64,000 bases of DNA from Paenibacillus athensensis (GTDB lineage Bacteria; Bacillota; Bacilli; Paenibacillales; NBRC-103111). The notes under the pieces are model-generated. The model saw only the letters and a program-made list of their open reading frames with translations, was not told the origin of the DNA and searched no databases. The position numbers and the translations under genes are program-made. Below, piece by piece: positions 57,808-64,000 of this stretch; within the stretch, counting starts at the first letter, position 1, and the number at the start of each line of letters is the position of its first letter. The DNA lies in assembly GCF_004514475.2 (NCBI RefSeq), contig NZ_MYFO02000017.1, forward strand, positions 32,512-96,511, in the 5' to 3' direction.

Positions 57808-59035
57808 CGCCCAATCGTTTTATGCCAGTGTGGAAAAAGCGGACCATCCCGGTCTCGCGAATAAGCCGGTTGTTGTCGCCGGAGACCCGGAGCGCCGGGC
57901 CGGCATTATTTTGGCTGCTTGCCCGATCGCCAAGCGTTATGGGGTAACGACGGCCGAACGGCTCGGCGAGTCACTCAAGAAATGCCCGGATCTGGTGATC
58001 ATGCGGCCGCGCATGCAGCATTATATTGAAGTGTCGCTGCAAATCACAAGCATTTACAAGGAGTTTTCCGATCTGGTCGAGGTATTTTCGATCGATGAGC
58101 AGTTTATCGATGTGACGGCCAGCCGCCGGTTGTTTGGCGAGCCGCCGGCCATTGCCGCCGAGATTCAGCGGAGAGTGCTGCAGCAAACGGGAGTTTGGGT
58201 GCGCATTGGCATCGGACCGAACAAGATCATGGCGAAAATCGCTACCGACATCTGGGCGAAAAAACGGTCGGACGGCGTGTTCACCTTGCGCCGTGCAGAA
58301 ATCGCCGAGCTGCTGTGGCCGCAGCCGGTCAGCCAAATGTTTGGCGTAGGCGGCCGGATGACGGCGCATTTTGCGCGAATGGGCATGCTGACGATTGGCG
58401 ATGTCGCCCGCACGCCGCTGGCGGCGCTCAAGGCGAAGTTCCGCGCCCGCTTTGGCAAGCAAAGCGACATTCACGCCGAGGTGATGTGGCGCACGGCCAA
58501 CGGGCTCGACGACAGTCCGGTCGACCCGCGCACCTATGAACGCGGACAGCAGCAGATCGGGCATATGTTTACGCTGCCGCGCGATTACCGGGAGGGGGAG
58601 GTCGATATCGTCATCCGCGAGCTGTGCGAGGAGGTGTGCCGCGACGCCCGGCGCAAGGGCAAGATGGGGCAGGTCGTTTCGGTGGCGTGCATGTGCAGCC
58701 CTTACGATCACCCGACGGGCTTTTCCCGGCAGCGCAAAATGCCCGACCCGACGAACCATACAGATGACGTGTACGAGGCTGCCCGCACGCTGTTTTACTG
58801 CCATTGGGACCGCATGCCCGTGCGCCGCGTCGGCATTGCGCTGAGCGCTCTGTCGGACGACAGCGTCTATCAGCTTTCGCTGTTCGAGGATAAGCCGCGC
58901 CAGCGCGCGCTGGATCAGGTGACCGATCAAATCAAGGAGCGGTTCGGCGCTGCGGCGCTTGTCCGGGCGTCATCGCTGACGGCGGCGGGCCAGGCGGCGA
59001 GAAGGGCGCAGCTGATCGGCGGGCATTATAAATGA
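57767..59035 (+). CDS. Y-family DNA polymerase, UvrX/YqjW type
   Basis: The 422-residue translesion polymerase starts at ATG 57767 behind GGGAGG. It has the UmuC/DinB palm residues in L-S-D-A-Q-S-F-Y-A-S-V-E (Asp about 14) and V-F-S-I-D-E-Q-F-I-D-V (Asp-Glu about 107-108). G-I-G-P-N-K-I-M-A-K precedes the thumb, and G-V-G-G-R-M is the helix-hairpin-helix. The C-terminal little-finger domain lies about 240-350. A beta-clamp-like Q-L-S-L-F occurs near 370. It resembles UvrX (SP-beta) and YqjW rather than DinB. LexA control by the promoter at 57330 is expected. Confidence 0.93.
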   Translation: MTSSKQERVVFLSDAQSFYASVEKADHPGLANKPVVVAGDPERRAGIILAACPIAKRYGVTTAERLGESLKKCPDLVIMRPRMQHYIEVSLQITSIYKEFSDLVEVFSIDEQFIDVTASRRLFGEPPAIAAEIQRRVLQQTGVWVRIGIGPNKIMAKIATDIWAKKRSDGVFTLRRAEIAELLWPQPVSQMFGVGGRMTAHFARMGMLTIGDVARTPLAALKAKFRARFGKQSDIHAEVMWRTANGLDDSPVDPRTYERGQQQIGHMFTLPRDYREGEVDIVIRELCEEVCRDARRKGKMGQVVSVACMCSPYDHPTGFSRQRKMPDPTNHTDDVYEAARTLFYCHWDRMPVRRVGIALSALSDDSVYQLSLFEDKPRQRALDQVTDQIKERFGAAALVRASSLTAAGQAARRAQLIGGHYK

Positions 59036-59211
59036 GCGGTGATGAAATATGTAAAATAAAGTGATGATATTTAACGGAGATGGCTGTAACGGAATTTCAA
59101 AAAAATATAAAAACAGAGTCAGAGTGAGCGGAACCGTTGATGAGCCGACATGGCGATTGATTGGAGAAATGTTCTTTTTTCTCGGAGGGCAGATTTGAAG
59201 GGAAGGAGTAG

Positions 59212-59628
59212 CACATCACGAAATGGAACTCGCCTTCCGAGGACTGGCACACGCCGTTTGCCGAAAACGATCTGCAGGTCGGAGGCAAATTTGTCTCCCG
59301 TATGGAAGGCGAAGGACGGCAGCTTTGGTTTTGATTTTGCCGGAGTGTACGACGAGATTGTTGTCAACAAGTGCATTGTGTACACGATTGCGACGGCAGA
59401 AAAGTGGAAATTACGTTTATCCGCCAAGACAACAGCACCAAAGTCATCGAATCATTCGAAGCCGAAGGAATGAATGCCGTGGAGATGCAGCAAGCGGGCT
59501 GGCAGGCGATTTTGAACAATTTCAAGCTGATGCCGAGCGGACTTCAGCAGAGTAAGTTCTATTTGCAAACGAATCAAGCGCGTGCCGATGTCGTCGGTGT
59601 GCGCTTGATTTTTTGTTTGGGGGCGTAG
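59212..59628 (+). pseudogene. Decayed SRPBCC/AHSA1-family gene
   Basis: Fragments in three frames match one protein of the START-like/AHSA1 family: H-I-T-K-W-N-S-P-S-E-D-W-H-T-P-F and G-G-K-F-V-S-R-M-E, then A-K-D-G-S-F-G-F-D-F-A-G-V-Y-D-E, then G-R-K-V-E-I-T-F and A-G-W-Q-A-I-L-N-N-F. Joining them needs removal of one base at 59306-59307 (the present frame stops at TGA 59332) and addition of one base near 59390. The N-terminal about 30 residues before H-I-T-K-W are missing and replaced by TAG. So it is 5'-truncated and doubly frameshifted. Confidence 0.85.
59572..59614 (+). terminator. Terminator after the SRPBCC pseudogene
   Basis: AATCAAGCGC / GCGCTTGATT with inner CCGA/TCGG, then T6. Confidence 0.85.
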
Positions 59629-59674
59629 GAGAGGACAGGGACGCAGCTTGCATGGCGACGAAAAAAGAATTGCG

Positions 59675-59723
59675 TTGCTGCATAGACTGCGGTTTTGTAG
59701 AATAAAATACAAACATATGTTCC
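59675..59723 (+). promoter_or_regulatory. SOS promoter with LexA box, copy 2
   Basis: TTGCTG (59675-59680), 17 bp, TAGAAT (59698-59703), CAAACATATGTTCC (59710-59723). The surrounding bases from about 59669 to 59728 match copy 1 closely. Confidence 0.82.
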
Positions 59724-59832
59724 TTTTTCGGTGCTATTCGCAGCAGATGCGGTCCGCATGTGGCGGGCGGGGGCACCGATTACGGCAGGCCAACAGCCAG
59801 TAGGTAAACAACGTAGAGGAGGCCACAGCAGG

Positions 59833-60333
59833 ATGAAAAGCAAAAAGCTGACGGGAAACGGGCTCTGGGAATCGAGCCGGATGATGCTGCCGCAGCATCG
59901 GGAGGCGCTGCTCGCCCAAGGGGCCGAGCGGCCGGTGGCGGAGCAGGCCATAGCGGCGAGGCCGGAGAAGCGCGATACGGAGCTGATTCGCGAGTACATC
60001 ATGCTGCCGTTGGCGAAGCAGGTGATTGTCAAAGCGGCGCAGGCGTTCCGGGAGCCCGATCATATGCTGGCCCGGTGCGCGGAGGTCGCGGTACAGATCA
60101 TCGTGAAGCGAATGAACGGCAAGCTGCTCGAGCTCCAGCGGGAAATGGAGCAGCGGCACGTGCAGGTTGTACGAACGGGAGGCGATGCTGACGTCCAGCA
60201 ATACCGTTATGCGTGCCGGGGTTATGAAGGCGAGCTGGCGCTGACGCGGGCCGAGCTGAAGGCCGAGGTTGCAGCGCGCATCGAGCGGTATCGCGACGGC
60301 TTCGTGCGGGATGTGCGCGCGGCGTTGAGCTGA
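59833..60333 (+). CDS. YolD-motif protein fused to the SOS-cassette domain
   Basis: The 166-residue protein starts at ATG 59833 behind AGAGGAGG. The N-terminal L-W-E-S-S-R-M-M-L-P-Q-H-R-E-A-L-L is the W-x-S-x-R-M-M-L-P-E-H-x-E signature of YolD-like proteins, which accompany UvrX polymerases. From about residue 48 on it instead resembles the short protein encoded at 57409 (E-L-I-R-E-Y-I-M-L-P, R-G-Y-E-G). No polymerase gene follows. It looks like a fusion, or the original full-length form of which the 57409 product is a shortened relative. SOS-regulated by its LexA box. Confidence 0.75.
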   Translation: MKSKKLTGNGLWESSRMMLPQHREALLAQGAERPVAEQAIAARPEKRDTELIREYIMLPLAKQVIVKAAQAFREPDHMLARCAEVAVQIIVKRMNGKLLELQREMEQRHVQVVRTGGDADVQQYRYACRGYEGELALTRAELKAEVAARIERYRDGFVRDVRAALS

Positions 60334-60354
60334 GGGCGGCAGCGGGAAGTCCCG

Positions 60355-60824
60355 GTGCGATCATGTCTCGTACCGGGATTGGCTGCGCGAGCGGAAGTGA
60401 ACGCTTCGACGCTGCGCTACTACGAGTCGGTCGGCTTGCTGGAACCGCCAGTGCGCCGAAACGGTCAGCGCCGTTACGATGAGCAGCTGCTGGAACGGAT
60501 TCATTTTATTAAAATCGCCCAGCAGACCGGATTCAGTGTCCAAGAAATGGTCGTGATGTTGGAGGGGCTGGAAGCCGGCGCGCCGCTTTCCGAGGCGTGG
60601 GAGAGGATGGCTCAGCTAAGCGCGCCGAATTGGAAGAGCGCAAACATCAAATCGAGTCGATGCTGCATATTCTGGACAACGGATTGAATTGCAAGTGCTT
60701 GACCTGGTCGGAATGTCTTGACCACATTCGGCATAACGGCTCGTGCCAGGAATCGGATGGAGCGCCGGGCGCGCCTCCAGCACGCTGGCTTCTTGTAAAA
60801 CGACAGCCAGCGTCTGCGCGATAA
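60355..60824 (+). pseudogene. Frameshifted MerR-family regulator
   Basis: The first frame gives V-N-A-S-T-L-R-Y-Y-E-S-V-G-L-L and R-R-Y-D-E-Q-L-L-E-R-I-H-F-I-K, a MerR DNA-binding domain, up to A-W-E-R-M-A. The continuation K-R-A-E-L-E-E-R-K-H-Q-I-E-S-M-L-H and C-K-C-L-T-W-S-E-C-L-D-H-I is in another frame, so one base was lost near 60612-60616. The extreme N-terminus (before A-A-R-A-E-V) also lacks the usual Y-R-I-G-E-L. The C-terminal Cys residues hint at a former metal or redox sensor. Confidence 0.8.
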
Positions 60825-60875
60825 GGTGTTTCAAAACGCCTAGATTATCTATGAATATCAGCTCTGTAAAATGTA

Positions 60876-60920
60876 AAAGATGCTTCCAAACCACGAAGAA
60901 GTGGGATTGGAAGCATCTTT
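60876..60920. terminator. Terminator of the IGNKAV-motif gene
   Basis: AAAGATGCTTCCAA (60876-60889) pairs perfectly with TTGGAAGCATCTTT (60907-60920), with inner CCAC/GTGG. It could act in both directions. Confidence 0.85.
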
Positions 60921-60945
60921 GTATTTGGGACAAGCAAGCATTCGC

Positions 60946-62325
60946 TTAAAATGCAGGAAACGGAATGGCGTAATCCTTCATGATGCCGAGCAGATGAAGC
61001 TTCCAGGCGTCAAAGGTCATGCTGCCCTTGGCCGCGGCCCACGGAATGTAAGGCAGCGGGATGTTCAAATCCTGAGAGAGCATGTAAGCTGTCATATAGT
61101 TGACATATTTTTGCGCCATCGCGTCGTAATTGACTGCGGCTGGCGTCGGAGCCGTTGGGACGCCGGCGCTGTTGCTGTCGTTGGCTTTGGCCGGAGCGGC
61201 TGCCGGCTGCTTGGCGGCAGGGGCCGGCTGCAGCCCGGCTCCCGAAGAAGCTGCGGCGTAGCTGTCTGCAGGCGGACCGTCCGTTTGCGCCGGCAGCTTG
61301 TTCTGGATTCCGCTGTAATGCGCGGTCAGCGGCTGGCCGTCTTCCATCAGCGGCAGCTCGTTGCCAAGCAGCGTGTCGGCGGTATCGCTGGAAAATTTGC
61401 TGCGCAAGCGGAGCAGATCGGACGTGGCCGGTTGCTTGTAGCGAACGTTGTCATCGATGAAGGCTTTTTCCCGTTTATCGAGCTGCGCGGCGTAAAAGCT
61501 GAGCTCTTCGTCCTGTTTGAGCCGCTCCATCTTCTGGTAATCGGCGCGGGGCTGCGGCTGCTGGCGGGGCCGCGAGCTCGGCTCAATATCCTCCACGGCG
61601 CTTAGCTGCAATTGGCTCAGCTTCTCGACGGCATCGTGGATCTGGAACAGGTAGCCGAATAACCGGTCCCCGTCGTCGGCGTCCTGCAGCGCTTTTTCCA
61701 GGCGGGCCGCGCCGTTGATCTGGTGCCGCTTGAGCAGTCCGCATAAGGCCAGCGCATCGGCGCGGCCCATGCTCATCGGCGACTTGTTCATGCTGGCGAG
61801 CTCCTGACGCTTTTGCTCGATTTTGTGGGCGACGGTCTGGTATCGCTTCTGCACAATCGGCAGCGCCCTGAATTTGTCGGGCAGCCAGGCGGGGTAGCCG
61901 GTCGTGCGAAAGGATTGGAGCCGCCGGCGCTGAAGCTGGTCCAGCATCCCCAGCGGCATATCGATATAGGTTTCGTGGCGGTTCAGCGTATCCATGATGC
62001 TGTCGAATTCCTGGGCCTCCATGTGCTCGCTGAACGAAAGCTCGGGTGCATAGGTTGAAAAATAACACCGCTTGCTTTCGTCGAAGGCGACTTCGCGGCG
62101 AATGAGCTGCGTCGGGCTTTGCTGGCCGAGCTCGCGCGGCTTCAAATGCGAGGCGACGATGGCGCCGACTGCTTTGTTGCCGATCGTGCGCTGCAAATAG
62201 ACGATGCGGCCGCTTTGTACGCCAAGCGACTGGGCGCTGGACAACGACAGCTGCGGACGCGAGCGTCCCGACCGTCCTGACGCTGAGCGCGGCCTTGCTT
62301 TTTTGCGTCTGATCCGCTGCATCAT
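60946..62325 (-). CDS. IGN(K)AV-motif protein, possible eCIS/toxin-like component
   Basis: The 459-residue protein starts at ATG 62325 behind AAAGGAGCAGCGCCC. A basic N-terminus (Q-R-I-R-R-K-K-A-R-P-R-S) is followed by V-Y-L-Q-R-T-I-G-N-K-A-V-G near residue 45, the L-Q-R-x-I-G-N-x-A-V motif known from many eCIS-associated DUF4157 proteins and predicted toxins. No DUF4157 HExxH is visible. The middle (about 85-330) is helical and charged. The region about 355-395 is Ala/Pro-rich, and the last 60 residues are aromatic-rich. No eCIS structural genes lie in this window. Function unknown. Confidence 0.7.
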   Translation of the reverse strand: MMQRIRRKKARPRSASGRSGRSRPQLSLSSAQSLGVQSGRIVYLQRTIGNKAVGAIVASHLKPRELGQQSPTQLIRREVAFDESKRCYFSTYAPELSFSEHMEAQEFDSIMDTLNRHETYIDMPLGMLDQLQRRRLQSFRTTGYPAWLPDKFRALPIVQKRYQTVAHKIEQKRQELASMNKSPMSMGRADALALCGLLKRHQINGAARLEKALQDADDGDRLFGYLFQIHDAVEKLSQLQLSAVEDIEPSSRPRQQPQPRADYQKMERLKQDEELSFYAAQLDKREKAFIDDNVRYKQPATSDLLRLRSKFSSDTADTLLGNELPLMEDGQPLTAHYSGIQNKLPAQTDGPPADSYAAASSGAGLQPAPAAKQPAAAPAKANDSNSAGVPTAPTPAAVNYDAMAQKYVNYMTAYMLSQDLNIPLPYIPWAAAKGSMTFDAWKLHLLGIMKDYAIPFPAF

Positions 62326-62608
62326 GGGCGCTGCTCCTTTCCGTGTGGCGATCCGGTGGTTTCTAACTATTTCGCTATCTTCTATTTTAACACCTGCCGC
62401 CAACCAGCAAAAGATGGGAATATCGCGAATCGAAAAACGGGCTGCACAAGGTCATCTGATACACGGCGCGCCGGGGGCGGACGCCCTGAGCGCGGTGAGG
62501 GTAAGCGTGCCGGGAGGCACTGTGGCGAGTGCGCTGAGCGGCAGGTGCGCGTGCGCCGCTGCGCAGCGTCCATCCGCCGCTGAAGCCTGCCAGCGCCGCA
62601 CCCACAGC
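62326..62608. other. Intergenic GC-rich stretch
   Basis: No supported gene; antisense frames here are composition artefacts. A short run TCTATTTTAACACC at about 62380 may be part of the promoter of the minus-strand gene. Confidence 0.4.
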
Positions 62609-62643
62609 AAAGGCCCGTCTCCCGAGGGATGAGACGGGCCTTT
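62609..62643. terminator. Terminator after the TetR gene
   Basis: AAAGGCCCGTCTC (62609-62621) pairs perfectly with GAGACGGGCCTTT (62631-62643), a 9-nt loop. Confidence 0.8.
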
Positions 62644-62660
62644 GCCAACCCCGCGCGCGC

Positions 62661-63545
62661 CTACAGCGCGAGCACGTTCCGCAGCTGCGCCGCCAGGCTT
62701 TGCAGCTGCGGTTCGCGCTCGACGTAGGCGACCAGCGCGCGGAGGAGCGGCCCGCTGGGCCGCTCCTTGGCGGCTTCTACACGCAGAAGCCGCAAGAGCT
62801 CGAGCAGCTCCGCCTGCTCGCTGCCGCCGACCGGCAGTTCGGCGACAGCGGCGCTTAGCTGCTCCAATAGCTCCGCGGCGGTGCGGGCCCGGTCCGCCGC
62901 GGAGTCGCCGCCTGCGCCCCAATGCAAATAACGGGCGTAGTCGGCGGGGCCAAGCAGCGGCTGACCGCCCGCTGCCTGGAAGTGAGCGGCTACGGCGTCG
63001 AGCCGCTCCAGCACGAAACGCGCGGTCCGGTCAATCGGCAGTGGATCGTGCTCCGCCATCACCCACTGCAAAAACTCCTTCAGCAGCGCTTTATACACAA
63101 ACACAAGGTCCCAGATGTACGGCGCGAGCTCCAGGCCGCCATAGACGCGCTCCAGCAACTCCTTGTGCCACTGCATCAGCCGGCCCCGCGTGCGCAGGCG
63201 CAGCGGAATGAACTTGTCGTTTTGCCGAAGCGAACCGCTGTATTCAATCAAAATATGCTTATGCTCCATAAAATACCGGAAGCGGAACTCCAACTGCTGC
63301 ACAAAATGCGCCTTCGCCGACAGCCCCGGCAACCGCGCCATCCGCTCTGCCTCGGCAAAATAACGGTTCAGAAACTGCTCCATCACTTCGCCAAACAAAT
63401 CCTCCTTGGACGGAAAATATTTGTAGACCGATCCCTTGGCGATCCGGCAATCGTCGGCGATATCCTGTATCGACACCGCGCCGAAACCGCGCAGCGAAAA
63501 CAGCTTGGACGCCGAGCGGACGATTTCCTGCTTGGTCATGCTCAT
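62661..63545 (-). CDS. TetR-family regulator, large C-terminal domain
   Basis: The 294-residue regulator begins at ATG 63545 (S-M-T-K-Q-E-I-V), with AAAGGAG 10 nt upstream. The helix-turn-helix is V-S-I-Q-D-I-A-D-D-C-R-I-A-K-G-S-V-Y-K-Y-F near 20-42. The C-terminal domain of about 230 residues is longer than in most TetR proteins (about 190-200 in all) and ends in a Leu/Ala/Glu-rich helical part. No target gene is adjacent in the window apart from the IS, so its regulon is unknown. The palindrome at 63603 is a likely autoregulatory site. Confidence 0.88.
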   Translation of the reverse strand: MSMTKQEIVRSASKLFSLRGFGAVSIQDIADDCRIAKGSVYKYFPSKEDLFGEVMEQFLNRYFAEAERMARLPGLSAKAHFVQQLEFRFRYFMEHKHILIEYSGSLRQNDKFIPLRLRTRGRLMQWHKELLERVYGGLELAPYIWDLVFVYKALLKEFLQWVMAEHDPLPIDRTARFVLERLDAVAAHFQAAGGQPLLGPADYARYLHWGAGGDSAADRARTAAELLEQLSAAVAELPVGGSEQAELLELLRLLRVEAAKERPSGPLLRALVAYVEREPQLQSLAAQLRNVLAL

Positions 63546-63602
63546 CCTACAGTCGCTCCTTTGTACGAACCTTGACAACGTATGACTCATGGTACATAAT
63601 AG

Positions 63603-63634
63603 TGAACATTAAGTCAATGGTGACTTTGTGTTCA
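63603..63634. promoter_or_regulatory. Palindromic operator upstream of the TetR gene
   Basis: TGAACA-TT-AAGTCA-ATGG-TGACTT-TG-TGTTCA is a 32-bp palindrome with only the central and two flanking positions unmatched. It overlaps the promoter region: on the minus strand TTGACT is at 63617-63612. Confidence 0.65.
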
Positions 63635-63696
63635 TTTAAGGGAACATGCGGTCATGATAACCGGGCTATACCGGCGCATCAGGTCAGACGCGGCCG

Positions 63697-63739
63697 CCGT
63701 ACGGCCGGCACCGTGCTCCGGGGAGTCGCGCGCGGTGCG
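63697..63739. repeat. GC-rich palindromic repeat next to the IS
   Basis: A near-identical copy of 27742-27784 (CCGTACGGCCGGCACCG, then GCTCCGGGGAGTCGCGCG). It lies about 35 bp from the stop codon of the transposase fragment. Confidence 0.8.
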
Positions 63740-63773
63740 CGGAAACCTATTTTAGGGCTTGCTGAACGAAACA

Positions 63774-64000
63774 TTACAGAGCAAATCGCCTGTAGGCGGT
63801 ACGATTCAGCAGCATGTTGAACATGAAGACGAAAAAAAGCCGCAAGCGGCGTTCCAAGTTCATCACGAGGAACTGCATGGCGATGACGGTCCCGCTCGTT
63901 TGCTCGAGTCGCGCCCGGATTCGGTTCAGTCCATATTTTCGTTTTCCTTCGCCAAACTTGCCTTCAATCGCATTGCGCCCGCCTGCATCCAGCTTGGCGA
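63774..64000 (-). CDS. IS transposase, C-terminal fragment at window edge
   Basis: On the minus strand a frame runs in from the window end to TAA at 63774-63776. The 75 residues include D-A-G-G-R-N-A-I-E-G-K-F-G-E-G-K-R-K-Y-G-L and T-V-I-A-M-Q-F-L-V-M-N-L-E, the C-terminal signature of IS5-like (DDE_Tnp_1-type) transposases, with the catalytic-region Glu in I-E-G-K-F. The gene continues outside the window, so completeness cannot be judged. The IS end is expected within 63740-63773. Confidence 0.85.
   Translation of the reverse strand, partial: AKLDAGGRNAIEGKFGEGKRKYGLNRIRARLEQTSGTVIAMQFLVMNLERRLRLFFVFMFNMLLNRTAYRRFAL

Noticed and set aside
57769..58930. DinB (Pol IV) instead of UvrX/YqjW for the Y-family gene
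   Set aside because: The SOS promoter, the linked small gene and the overall sequence resemble the UvrX/YqjW branch more than DinB.
62642..63211. 189-codon plus-strand frame opposite the TetR gene
   Set aside because: Ala/Arg/Pro-rich composition artefact; TetR is supported on the minus strand.

Overview
The window looks like a stretch of chromosome from a high-GC, endospore-forming member of the Paenibacillaceae (Paenibacillus/Cohnella type). The evidence is a Bacillota-style gene complement (YlmH-DivIVA-IleRS with an isoleucine T-box, LspA-RluD, a PyrR-attenuated pyr operon, YteA, YjfB-like, YjcG, a YaaH-like LysM/GH18 protein, UvrX/YqjW-type polymerase), LL-diaminopimelate aminotransferase (DapL), and strong AGGAGG ribosome binding sites. 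The high GC leaves long antisense open frames opposite most real genes. I treat those as artefacts. The genus is inference.

Layout. 1-9.2 kb: end of ylmH, divIVA, T-box + ileS, yteA (opposite strand), lspA-rluD, dapL and a glycosyltransferase. 9.2-13.9 kb: a palindromic repeat carrying a nested insertion, then a heterodimeric ABC exporter divergent from a MarR regulator. 13.9-23.0 kb: pyrR-pyrB-pyrC-carA-carB-pyrF-pyrE behind a PyrR attenuator, without pyrD/pyrK. 23.0-29.5 kb: a YjfB-like protein, an AT-richer copper-amine-oxidase-domain/beta-propeller protein, a LysR regulator divergent from a dapA-family gene with an internal X-A-Q tripeptide expansion, GC-rich palindromic repeats, and an M20 dipeptidase.

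29.7-45.7 kb holds two adjacent export operons. The first is ABC ATPase, membrane-fusion lipoprotein, FtsX/MacB-type permease, second ABC ATPase, solute-binding lipoprotein, large secreted protein. The second is RND transporter, membrane-fusion lipoprotein, secreted protein. The two terminal secreted proteins look like paralogues built from about 110-residue beta-rich modules with a shared C-terminal domain. I consider this pairing the best candidate for an undescribed system.

45.8-50.5 kb: TetR + a pair of SMR efflux subunits, a small secreted coiled-coil protein, tRNA-fMet and tRNA-Ile2(CAU), a 54-residue Trp/Tyr-rich protein, YjcG and a LysM/GH18 protein. 50.8-54.9 kb: a two-component system co-directional with an FtsX-type ABC transporter. 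55-64 kb is accessory: a secreted protein, a DUF1906 protein, a small membrane protein, two duplicated SOS (LexA-box) promoters driving a UvrX cassette and a YolD-motif protein, decayed SRPBCC and MerR genes, a protein with the IGN(K)AV motif known from eCIS-associated proteins, a TetR regulator with a long palindromic operator, and the 3' end of an IS transposase at the window edge.

Recurrent themes are palindromic intergenic repeats of at least two families and low-complexity expansions inside otherwise conserved enzymes and transporters. No CRISPR array, rRNA or prophage was seen.
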